The notes under the pieces are model-generated. The model was not told the origin of the DNA and did not search any database. It saw only the letters and a program-made list of their open reading frames with translations. 54,604 bases of DNA from Oscillospiraceae bacterium (lineage in GTDB: Bacteria; Bacillota; Clostridia; Oscillospirales; Acutalibacteraceae): assembly GCA_022487055.1 (NCBI GenBank), contig JAKVJJ010000011.1, forward strand, positions 1 to 54,604, given 5' to 3'. Made by a program: the position numbers and the translations under genes. Below are positions 48,468-54,604 of the stretch, one piece after another. Each line of letters begins with the position of its first letter. Positions within the stretch are counted from its first letter, which is position 1.

Positions 48468-48512
48468 CATTTACAATTACTATATTCTAAACATATCGGA
48501 AAGGACATTGCC

Positions 48513-49436
48513 ATGATTTATACCGTCACCTGTAATCCATCTCTTGATTATGTCATGGAGTTGCCACAGTTAAAGGTGGGAGTGGTAAACCGTGCTGCCG
48601 CCACAGAAATTTATCCCGGCGGAAAAGGCGTAAATGTATCCATTGTGCTGCAGAATCTCGGCCTTGCCAACACAGTGCTTGGATTTGCGGGTGGTTTTGC
48701 CGGAAGAGAACTGGAACAGCGTCTGCAGAATTTTGGATGCCGTCCGGAATTCATCCACATTCCCGGAGAAACCCGCATCAATGTGAAGTTGCGTGCGGAA
48801 ACCATGACGGACATCAATGCTTCCGGCCCTGCCATTCCAGCGAAAGCCGTGCAGCAGCTTTTTACCAGATTGGATTCTCTGACTGGTGCAGACACATTGG
48901 TATTGGCAGGAGCCATCCCGCCCAGTCTGCCGGATGACTTTTACCAGCAAGTCATGCAGCGACTCTCTGCCCGTGGCGTGCGGTTTGTAGTGGATGCCAC
49001 ACGCAATTTGCTGCGGGACACGCTTGCTTATCACCCATTTTTAATTAAGCCCAATGAGCAGGAGCTCGGGGAACTATTCGACTGCGAGCTGCATTCTGTT
49101 CCCCAAGTTATCCGCTGCGCAAAAAAGCTGCAGGAATTTGGTGCCCGTAATGTTCTGGTTTCTATTGGTGAACATGGGGCCGTATTGGTCGCAGAGGACG
49201 GCGTCGTACTAAGCAGCGCTCCTCCAAAAGGTACTGCTGTTAATGCCGTAGGTGCCGGTGACAGCATGAATGCCGGTTTCCTTTATGGTTTTGAGCAGAA
49301 TAGAAACTTTACGGAGGCCTTCCGCTGGGGACTTGCCGCCGGAAGTGCCAGTGCTTATCAGCCATGGCTTGCACACCGGTCGGATATGGAAGCGCTGCTA
49401 ACCCATTTCAGTTTTTCTCCTGTGACTGCATTTTAA
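48513..49436 (+). CDS. 1-phosphofructokinase / PfkB-family hexose kinase
   Basis: A 307-residue ribokinase-fold kinase. IYTVTCNPSLDYVM at the start, GGKGVNVSIVLQNLG (about 37-51) and the catalytic anion-hole motif GAGDSMNAGF (about 250) place it with FruK/LacC/PfkB-type sugar-phosphate kinases; fructose-1-phosphate is the likeliest substrate, tagatose-6-phosphate another. ATG 48513 follows GAAAGGAC; 24 earlier in-frame codons lie in the leader. No fructose PTS or DeoR regulator is adjacent, which is unusual for fruK, so I give no symbol. Confidence 0.88.
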   Translation: MIYTVTCNPSLDYVMELPQLKVGVVNRAAATEIYPGGKGVNVSIVLQNLGLANTVLGFAGGFAGRELEQRLQNFGCRPEFIHIPGETRINVKLRAETMTDINASGPAIPAKAVQQLFTRLDSLTGADTLVLAGAIPPSLPDDFYQQVMQRLSARGVRFVVDATRNLLRDTLAYHPFLIKPNEQELGELFDCELHSVPQVIRCAKKLQEFGARNVLVSIGEHGAVLVAEDGVVLSSAPPKGTAVNAVGAGDSMNAGFLYGFEQNRNFTEAFRWGLAAGSASAYQPWLAHRSDMEALLTHFSFSPVTAF

Positions 49437-49443
49437 AAAAATA

Positions 49444-49494
49444 GAGACCGCCTTTCGCAAATGCATTTTTTGCATTCTGTAAAAGGTGGTCTTT
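49444..49494. terminator. Terminator between the kinase and the cysteine-rich protein genes
   Basis: AGACCGCCTTT and AAAGGTGGTCT pair (one G-T) around an inner AAATGCA/TGCATT hairpin. The T-run at its right end overlaps the stop codon of the minus-strand gene that follows. Confidence 0.82.
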
Positions 49495-49769
49495 TATGTT
49501 TCCGGCCAGTGCGGCGGAGTACCGGGACAGTAATTGGCAGTCTTAGCCGCGCGCATTTCCACAAAGCAGCCGCACAGTCTGCACATTCCGTTCTGCAAGT
49601 CAGCACATCTGCGGCAAGTGTCCAGCCGCTTAGCATAAAGTTCCGGCGGCGTCTTGACCTGCTGTGGAATTGCCTCAATATATTCCCGCACAGTGGCGTA
49701 CAACTTATTTTCGTCCATCATGTCTTCCAGCAGACAGCGTCTGCATGGCGGGCGGTCCAGAACATTCAT
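49494..49769 (-). CDS. Small cysteine-rich protein, DUF6171-like
   Basis: A 91-residue protein with eight cysteines in pairs: C9/C12 (CRRC), C52/C55 (CRRC), C63/C66/C68 (CRLCGC) and C81. The pattern ends CFVEMRAAKTANYCPG, which I associate with a conserved Firmicute family (DUF6171), recalled rather than searched. The spacing suits two zinc sites or iron-sulfur binding. It is cytoplasmic with a helical middle (DENKLYATVREYIEAIP). Function is unknown. It is convergent with the kinase gene. Confidence 0.75.
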   Translation of the reverse strand: MNVLDRPPCRRCLLEDMMDENKLYATVREYIEAIPQQVKTPPELYAKRLDTCRRCADLQNGMCRLCGCFVEMRAAKTANYCPGTPPHWPET

Positions 49770-49848
49770 CGCTTTTCAGCCTTTCAGTTTGTTAAGACTA
49801 TTGCTGCAAGCATGATACCGCAAAACCGTTTTTTCCGCAAGCACAGCT

Positions 49849-50208
49849 TTATGCTTTTTGTGCCACAATGGTCTTGCCGTCATTGTTATAGTTGTAAAGC
49901 GCAATCGTGCTGTTCTGCTTCTGCCCTTTTATCGTATAAATCCAACAGTAAAGTTTGCGGGACTGGTCACGCGCGACCACGCCGACACGTTCATTCAGTT
50001 CATCTGAGCCCGCCACGCGGCTGGTCATGGTGTAAGTCTGCCCGCCGAAACGCACAGTCGCCGGACTGCCGGGTGTGTAGGTACCCCACTCCGCTGTGCG
50101 CATAAAATCCCGGTTGCCTGCTGCGGTCTGGCTGATGCCGCATCCAACGGACAAAAGGGACACCGCGAGAATAACCGCCGCCAATACTGTCACTGCAAAT
50201 TTACGCAT
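49849..50208 (-). CDS. Small secreted lipoprotein of unknown function
   Basis: A 119-residue protein with a signal peptide and lipobox: a basic start (MRKFAV), a hydrophobic stretch and S-V-G-C at 20-23, so C23 should be lipidated and the protein held on the outer face of the membrane. The mature part (about 96 residues) is beta-rich with Tyr/Thr and matches nothing I know. ATG 50208 lies nine bases after GGAGG; a longer frame upstream has no ribosome site. The promoter region carries three tandem 8-bp repeats, suggesting dedicated control. Confidence 0.78.
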   Translation of the reverse strand: MRKFAVTVLAAVILAVSLLSVGCGISQTAAGNRDFMRTAEWGTYTPGSPATVRFGGQTYTMTSRVAGSDELNERVGVVARDQSRKLYCWIYTIKGQKQNSTIALYNYNNDGKTIVAQKA

Positions 50209-50254
50209 TGCGAAATACCTCCTGCTTTCTTTTTGTATTGCTGTATTAAGTGTA

Positions 50255-50290
50255 TAGTACAATAGTACAGTAGTACAATTCATTTGTCAA
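50255..50290 (-). promoter_or_regulatory. Lipoprotein promoter with three tandem 8-bp repeats
   Basis: TTGACA (50290-50285), 17-bp spacer, TACTAT (50267-50262). TAGTACAA, TAGTACAG and TAGTACAA follow one another at 50255-50278, covering the -10 box and part of the spacer. Such phased copies suggest an operator array; GTAC-centred elements of GntR/YtrA type are one possibility. Confidence 0.65.
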
Positions 50291-50314
50291 GGGGAAAAAG
50301 CAAAAATTCAAAAA

Positions 50315-50357
50315 AAATTCCGCCCGCTCTCTGCTAGCCAGAAAACGGACGGAATTT
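50315..50357 (-). terminator. Terminator of the SEDS-PBP operon
   Basis: On the minus strand AAATTCCGTCCG and CGGGCGGAATTT pair (one mismatch) and are followed by TTTTT. It lies about 90 bp after the PBP stop; the intervening 50358-50448 holds no gene. Confidence 0.8.
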
Positions 50358-50448
50358 GTGTTGTTGTTTAAATCTGCTGCATCTGAATAACTAAGTCAAC
50401 TCTCAGCGTGCATTGCTTTTTGCCCGCATTCGATAAAGGATTCCCTTC

Positions 50449-51840
50449 TCACTTTTCGCCTCTTGCCACGGCGGCAGAGAGCAGTGCGGTTGCAATCGGC
50501 CCTGCTGACTGAGAGCCATAATTTTCTGTATTTTCCACAACTACTGCAAATGCGTAGGGTGTGCTTTCATCTGCGGAGAAGCCGACCAGCCAGCCATTGT
50601 TGTTGTGCTCGCCACCCAACTCGCCTGTGCCGGTCTTGGCACAGACTTGTTTGACACCGTTGAACATATCATCGCCGTAAGCAGTCGCCACATCCCCGCG
50701 CAGATATTTCTGCAGCCGCTGTGCCACTTCCGACGTCATCATGGCACGTCCTACCCGCGCGGTTCCATATTTGCCCGGAGAAGCAAGGTCGCCGGAAACA
50801 CTTTTAATCAGCCGGAGTTCTTCCGGTGCACCACCGTTTGCGATTGCGCCCAGCAGCCGCACCATATAAGCCGGACTGACCTGGTCGGTATACTGCCCGA
50901 CACCTGACCAGCCGAGCTGATTGTTGCTTGCATTGGAAACATTGTAATTTCCTTTGGCAGAAATCAGCCCGTCAATGGAAAACGGCTCATTTAATCCCAA
51001 AGAATTAACTGCAGCAGTCATTTTGTCTTTTCCCATTTCAATGGCAAGCTTCGCAAAAGTAACATTGCAGGAATCCGCCAGTGCGCGCTGAAAATTCATC
51101 GTACCGTGTGCTTCCCGATTGGTGCAGATAATCGGGCTGCCGTCCACAGTAATAGAGCCATTACAGTGAAAAGTGCGGCTGTCCAAATCGGGAATATTCT
51201 GAATGGCAGCAGCCGTTGTCAGAATTTTAAAAATAGAACCGGGTGTCATTTGTCCGGACAAGACTTTGTTGACAAAGGCACCGCTGTATTGACTGTTCTT
51301 TTTTACATCAGACGGCGGATTGGCCGGATCAAATGTCGGTGTGCTGACCATGCAGAGAATCTCGCCTGTTTTCCAGTTGGTCAGCACGGCGGCGCCCTTG
51401 CGGCCGTTCAACTTCTGATAGGCCAGTTTGTTAAGGTCGCTATCCACAGTCAGCCGGATACTTCCGCCCTGTTTGGCTGCCTTAATGTCCGCCAAACCGG
51501 TCACCATGTTATAGCCGGTTAGCTCTGTCTTAAAGGCATTTTGAATGCCGGTGGAGATATTTCCCTCCGTGTCGCCAATCAGGTGAAGCGTGGAAAGGCG
51601 CACCCGCTCATCATCATTGTAAGAGCGCTTGCCGTTCTGTGTTTTCAGCAGCGTTAGGCCGTTCCGATCCGTCACTGTGCCATTCGCAACCGTTGAAGTG
51701 CCGCTTAAATGGGCATTATAGGGCTGCATTGCCCACTGGCCGCCATCCGTTACATATTCAAAGAGAAAGAAGCACAAACCGCCGATAAAAGCCAGAAGAA
51801 AGAAAAATAAGAATATAGAACGCTTTCCTGTTGTTTTCAT
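50449..51840 (-). CDS. Class B penicillin-binding protein (PbpA/PBP2-like transpeptidase)
   Basis: A 463-residue peptidoglycan transpeptidase. A short cytoplasmic start and one membrane helix (about 8-28) are followed by a small pedestal domain and the transpeptidase domain with S202-I-F-K205, S257-C-N259 and K402-T-G404. The lack of a long dimerisation domain resembles actinobacterial PbpA and clostridial relatives. It starts three bases after the SEDS gene stop on the same strand; SEDS polymerases act with a cognate class B PBP, so the two should form one synthase. A sporulation role is possible but not shown. Confidence 0.94.
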   Translation of the reverse strand: MKTTGKRSIFLFFFLLAFIGGLCFFLFEYVTDGGQWAMQPYNAHLSGTSTVANGTVTDRNGLTLLKTQNGKRSYNDDERVRLSTLHLIGDTEGNISTGIQNAFKTELTGYNMVTGLADIKAAKQGGSIRLTVDSDLNKLAYQKLNGRKGAAVLTNWKTGEILCMVSTPTFDPANPPSDVKKNSQYSGAFVNKVLSGQMTPGSIFKILTTAAAIQNIPDLDSRTFHCNGSITVDGSPIICTNREAHGTMNFQRALADSCNVTFAKLAIEMGKDKMTAAVNSLGLNEPFSIDGLISAKGNYNVSNASNNQLGWSGVGQYTDQVSPAYMVRLLGAIANGGAPEELRLIKSVSGDLASPGKYGTARVGRAMMTSEVAQRLQKYLRGDVATAYGDDMFNGVKQVCAKTGTGELGGEHNNNGWLVGFSADESTPYAFAVVVENTENYGSQSAGPIATALLSAAVARGEK

Positions 51841-51843
51841 CGG

Positions 51844-53607
51844 TCACTCTCGCCTCCTGACTGCATAGGTGCGTTCATCACTCGCCTTAATAAACGCCAG
51901 CGCTCCCCATACTGCCATCATGCTGCTGCCACCTGCGCTGACAAAAGGCAGCGTCACACCAGTCAGCGGGAAAATATCCGTACTGCCAAAAATATTAAGG
52001 CAAGTCTGGAACAAAAGCATTCCGGCAGCCGCGCAGGCCGTGATGGAATAGAAAGTGGAGCGGGAGCGTGTGGCATCGCTGCGTGCAAACAGAATAAACA
52101 TGGCAATGATGCCAACCATGACGATTGCCATGATCAGGCCAAGCTCCTCTATCATCATGCCAAAGACAAGGTCGCTGGTGTTTGCCGTCACATTTGTGTA
52201 GCCTTTCAGCGGCCCGGTGCCTCCACCAAGTCCGCCATTGCCGATACCAACACCAAACAGACCACCGCTTGCCGCATAGGTCAGCACTCTGGTCTGCTGA
52301 AAGCCTTTGTCATAAAGGTTGTTCGCATCCCAGACGTGCCGCCACACGGAGAAACGTTCCTTCACATGGCTAAACATACCCAATACCGTAGCGATGCCGG
52401 CACCGGCGGCCGCCACACTCAGCACAACGGTACGCATGGAACCGGAACGCATGAAAGCAATAATTAGAAATGTGGCAAAAAAGATTGCCGCGCCACCAAT
52501 ATCCTTTTCGCGGATGAGGATGACGGTCACGCCAGCCAGCAGACCGACAAATCCAATCAGGTTTCGTCTGGTCTGCAAATGATCGAGTGTGCCGGCACCG
52601 GCAAAAATAAAGCAAATCTTTACAAATTCGCTTGGCTGAACAGAAAAGCCACCCAAACGAATCCAGTTTTTAGAGCCGTTCACACTGATGCCGATGACCA
52701 ACGGTGCCGCCAGCAGAAGCAGACCGGCTGCGGCAATGGGCACACGCCATTTGTTGACACGGTTTAAGTCTTTCATAAACCATATCATAAAGCTGAAAAG
52801 CACCAACCCGCCAATCATCATCAGAATCTGTGAATACACAGCGTCCATGCTGTGGTGATACAATGTGAATGGTGTCGGTGCTGTCTGTGTTTTCAGCAGC
52901 TTTTCTCTGGTGCCGCACAGCAGAGCAATACCAATACCGGAAAGTGTGAAAGCAAGTGTTTCCAGTTCAAAATTTGTGCGTCCCAGTGCATAGCGGGAAA
53001 TGGCAAAGTAAATCCATTCCACAGCGATGACCGCCACCATAGGCAGCATGGGCAGCATGGAAAACTGCTTGTCCCCAAAGAAAGCCTGGGCAAAACATAA
53101 AAGTTGGATAATCGTACACATCATGAGCAGACCCGCCTGGTTAGCAGCGCGGCGTGCATGATAGCGCGGCGGCTTCACATTGGCATCCGTTACCCGGCGA
53201 AAAATCAGGTTGGTGCGTCCCACACCAATCAGGTCGCCCGGTATTACTTTAACCGTGTCACGAATACGTTTGCCGTTCAGATAAGTGCCGCCCTTTGAGT
53301 CTGTGTCTGTCAGCAGCCAGCCGCTTTCCCGCCGCATCAGCACCGCATGGTCACGGCTAACGGCACTGTCCGGCAGGGCGATATCACAGCTCTGGCTGCG
53401 GCCAATGCTGTTTTCCCAGTAAAGTACCGGAATATTTTTGCGGTTGCGCTGATTTTCCAGAAAGACCACCGGTTCCTCCCGGCGGCGTCCTGCCCGCATG
53501 GAAGTATAGCATCGGATGGTCAGAAAAACCGTCAGTACCGCCGCCACACCGCGCAGCACAAAAAATGTGGGCGACAGCGTGGAAAGCAGGGATGTAATCT
53601 CCGGCAC
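51844..53607 (-). CDS. FHA domain fused to FtsW/RodA/SpoVE (SEDS) peptidoglycan polymerase
   Basis: A 587-residue membrane protein. One N-terminal hydrophobic segment (about 12-32) leads to a forkhead-associated domain (about 65-137) with the phosphothreonine-binding residues in place: GRS (69-71), SRDH (84-87) and NG (111-112). The SEDS glycosyltransferase follows with about ten helices, including WIRLGGFSVQPSEFVK and the conserved Asp in REKDIGG (near 367). FHA domains read Ser/Thr-kinase marks, so activity may be controlled by phosphorylation. I chose GTG 53607, seven bases after AGGAGG; 20 further upstream codons lack a ribosome site. It is coupled to the class B PBP. Confidence 0.93.
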   Translation of the reverse strand: MPEITSLLSTLSPTFFVLRGVAAVLTVFLTIRCYTSMRAGRRREEPVVFLENQRNRKNIPVLYWENSIGRSQSCDIALPDSAVSRDHAVLMRRESGWLLTDTDSKGGTYLNGKRIRDTVKVIPGDLIGVGRTNLIFRRVTDANVKPPRYHARRAANQAGLLMMCTIIQLLCFAQAFFGDKQFSMLPMLPMVAVIAVEWIYFAISRYALGRTNFELETLAFTLSGIGIALLCGTREKLLKTQTAPTPFTLYHHSMDAVYSQILMMIGGLVLFSFMIWFMKDLNRVNKWRVPIAAAGLLLLAAPLVIGISVNGSKNWIRLGGFSVQPSEFVKICFIFAGAGTLDHLQTRRNLIGFVGLLAGVTVILIREKDIGGAAIFFATFLIIAFMRSGSMRTVVLSVAAAGAGIATVLGMFSHVKERFSVWRHVWDANNLYDKGFQQTRVLTYAASGGLFGVGIGNGGLGGGTGPLKGYTNVTANTSDLVFGMMIEELGLIMAIVMVGIIAMFILFARSDATRSRSTFYSITACAAAGMLLFQTCLNIFGSTDIFPLTGVTLPFVSAGGSSMMAVWGALAFIKASDERTYAVRRRE

Positions 53608-53650
53608 ATACTCACCTCCTGTTTTATCAGATAAAAGCTCCTTAAAATAC

Positions 53651-53684
53651 AGAGAATCAAGTAGCATCGGATCCTTGATTCTCT
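53651..53684 (-). promoter_or_regulatory. Perfect leader hairpin of the FHA-SEDS gene
   Basis: AGAGAATCAAG (53651-53661) and CTTGATTCTCT (53674-53684) are exact complements around a 12-base loop, between the promoter and the ribosome site. It is extended by one more pair and lacks a T-run, so it is not a terminator. Confidence 0.65.
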
Positions 53685-53696
53685 GCTTGCTATATT

Positions 53697-53726
53697 AGTA
53701 TATCCTCTTTACAAAACTTTGTAAAG
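53697..53726 (-). promoter_or_regulatory. FHA-SEDS promoter overlapped by a palindromic operator
   Basis: TTTACA (53725-53720), 17-bp spacer, TATACT (53702-53697). The sequence CTTTACAAAACTTTGTAAAG (53707-53726) is an inverted repeat with 9-bp perfect arms and a 2-bp centre; it covers the -35 box and most of the spacer, as a repressor site would. Confidence 0.75.
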
Positions 53727-53740
53727 ACACAGCGAATGTG

Positions 53741-54592
53741 TTAAAACCCAAGCTGCCGCATCAATCGGGGCAGTTCCGGCTCAAAGCACACGCCCCAGCG
53801 CGGATTCGTGCCGGCCTCATAAGTCCGCCGAATGGAGCACGCGGTAAAGTCCGCCGCAAGCTGCAAAGCGTCCCGCAGCTTATGCCCATTCAGCAAAGCC
53901 CCCAGCAGCACGGATGCAAATAAATCGCCGGTACCGGGGTAGCTGCCCGGCACATGGCGGGACAGCGCGTAACTTGTTTCGCCGGTCACTCGGTCATAAG
54001 CCGCCGCCCCAAGCAGTTCCGGCGCAAACCATACCCCGGTGAGTACCACCACACGCGGCCCGAGCGCTGTCAGCCGGTGCAGAGTTTCTTCCACCCAGGT
54101 GCGGGTATAAGGCCCCTCCCGATAGTCTTCATCCAGAAGCATGGCGGCTTCCGTCATGTTTGGCACAATGATATCCGCCTGCCTGCACAGTTTCTTTGTC
54201 CCCTCTGCCATTTCGGCTGTGTATGTAGCATACAGAGAACCATGGTCGGCCATAGCAGGGTCTACCATAACCAGTGTTCCGGCGCCGCGGAAGGTTTTAA
54301 TAAATTCCTGTACAATTTCAATCTGCGTCGCATTGCCGAGAAAGCCGGTGTAAATTCCATCGAAAGGAATCTTCAGTGCCTTCCACTGGCGAAGGAAACC
54401 GGGCATTTCCTCTGTCATATCTTTTTTCACAACTCCCGGCAGACCGCCTGTATGAGAGGAAAGCACCGCCGTTGGCAGACAGCAGACTTCGTTCCCCATG
54501 CTGCTGAGTACCGGCAGGATGATGCTCAGGGAGCATTTGCCGAATCCGGACAAATCATGGATGGCTGCCACCCTTTTTTGTGTTGTATTCAT
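53741..54592 (-). CDS. Pyridoxal/pyridoxamine kinase
   Basis: A 283-residue ribokinase-fold kinase of the PdxY/PdxK type making pyridoxal 5'-phosphate in the salvage route. Motifs: AIHDLSGFGKCSLSIILPVLSSMG at the start, PTAVLSSHTGG (about 40-50), GYLGS-equivalent TGFLGNATQ, VDPAMADHG and the catalytic SYPGTGDLFASVLLG (about 214-228). Two PLP-linked genes sit in the window (this and trpB2) but far apart. TGAGGTG precedes ATG 54592, so the start is inside the window; the promoter is outside. Confidence 0.92.
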   Translation of the reverse strand: MNTTQKRVAAIHDLSGFGKCSLSIILPVLSSMGNEVCCLPTAVLSSHTGGLPGVVKKDMTEEMPGFLRQWKALKIPFDGIYTGFLGNATQIEIVQEFIKTFRGAGTLVMVDPAMADHGSLYATYTAEMAEGTKKLCRQADIIVPNMTEAAMLLDEDYREGPYTRTWVEETLHRLTALGPRVVVLTGVWFAPELLGAAAYDRVTGETSYALSRHVPGSYPGTGDLFASVLLGALLNGHKLRDALQLAADFTACSIRRTYEAGTNPRWGVCFEPELPRLMRQLGF

Positions 54593-54604
54593 TTCATCAC
54601 CTCA

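Noticed and set aside
50284-50448. Small gene in the gap between the lipoprotein and PBP genes
   Set aside because: Only a terminator and short unsupported frames without ribosome sites are present.
1-54604. CRISPR arrays, tRNA or rRNA genes, insertion sequences, prophage
   Set aside because: No regularly spaced direct repeats, cloverleaf or rRNA-like blocks, transposase motifs or phage structural genes were found on reading through the window.

Overview
The window reads as chromosomal DNA of a spore-forming, low-to-mid GC Firmicute of class Clostridia, most likely the Oscillospiraceae/Ruminococcaceae (a Caproiciproducens/Caproicibacterium-like organism is a guess from gene content, not shown by the sequence). 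Grounds: spmA/spmB, an AbrB/SpoVT-type regulator, T-box leaders for valS and a tryptophan gene, a tetrahydrofolate riboswitch before an ECF-type folate transporter, strong AGGAGG ribosome sites with some TTG/GTG starts, and consensus sigma-A promoters. I saw no tRNA, rRNA, CRISPR array, insertion sequence or prophage.

Layout. 1-6.4 kb: an unrecognised gene, a CstA-family transporter, then a minus-strand set made of a FliK-C-like protein, a stand-alone FlhB C-terminal domain, a VanY-type DD-carboxypeptidase and a degenerate EAL-HDOD protein. 6.7-11.3 kb: a divergent cheA-cheW-cheR-cheB operon. 11.4-13.7 kb: abrB-like gene, spmA-spmB, nfo. 13.9-19.9 kb: a TtcA-like tRNA thiolase, folT under a THF riboswitch, and the convergent valS-folC pair under a valine T-box; folate uptake (folT) and polyglutamylation (folC) meet at one terminator. 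19.9-22.8 kb: fur-tcdA-HAD phosphatase-DJ-1 pseudogene, every junction overlapping, and a GNAT gene. 23-28 kb: prfC, a 57-residue protein, a GH1 glycosidase and a PBP5-like carboxypeptidase. 28-31 kb: two cytosolic peptidases (pepC, M29), then a divergent GIY-YIG gene whose promoter shares its -35 box with pepC. 31.1-39 kb: Lrp/AsnC regulator, an FAD oxidoreductase with a ferredoxin-type aldo-keto reductase, then gluQ-corA-ABC transporter. 39-49.4 kb: a thioredoxin-reductase-like flavoprotein lacking the NADPH motifs with an M16C protease, a stand-alone TrpB2 under a tryptophan T-box, pepF, a GH27 alpha-galactosidase and a 1-phosphofructokinase. 49.5-54.6 kb: a cysteine-rich small protein, a lipoprotein, an FHA-SEDS/class B PBP pair, and a pyridoxal/pyridoxamine kinase.

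Most genes are ordinary housekeeping or accessory metabolism. The parts that most repay a second look are the orphan FliK/FlhB-like module beside the chemotaxis operon, the probable ferredoxin-dependent thioredoxin reductase, the FHA-SEDS fusion with its palindromic promoter and leader hairpin, and several RNA or promoter devices: the folT three-way switch, a terminator-like structure in the pepC leader, the shared palindromic -35 box, and a duplicated promoter upstream of the Lrp gene. All domain calls come from reading motifs; no database search was run.
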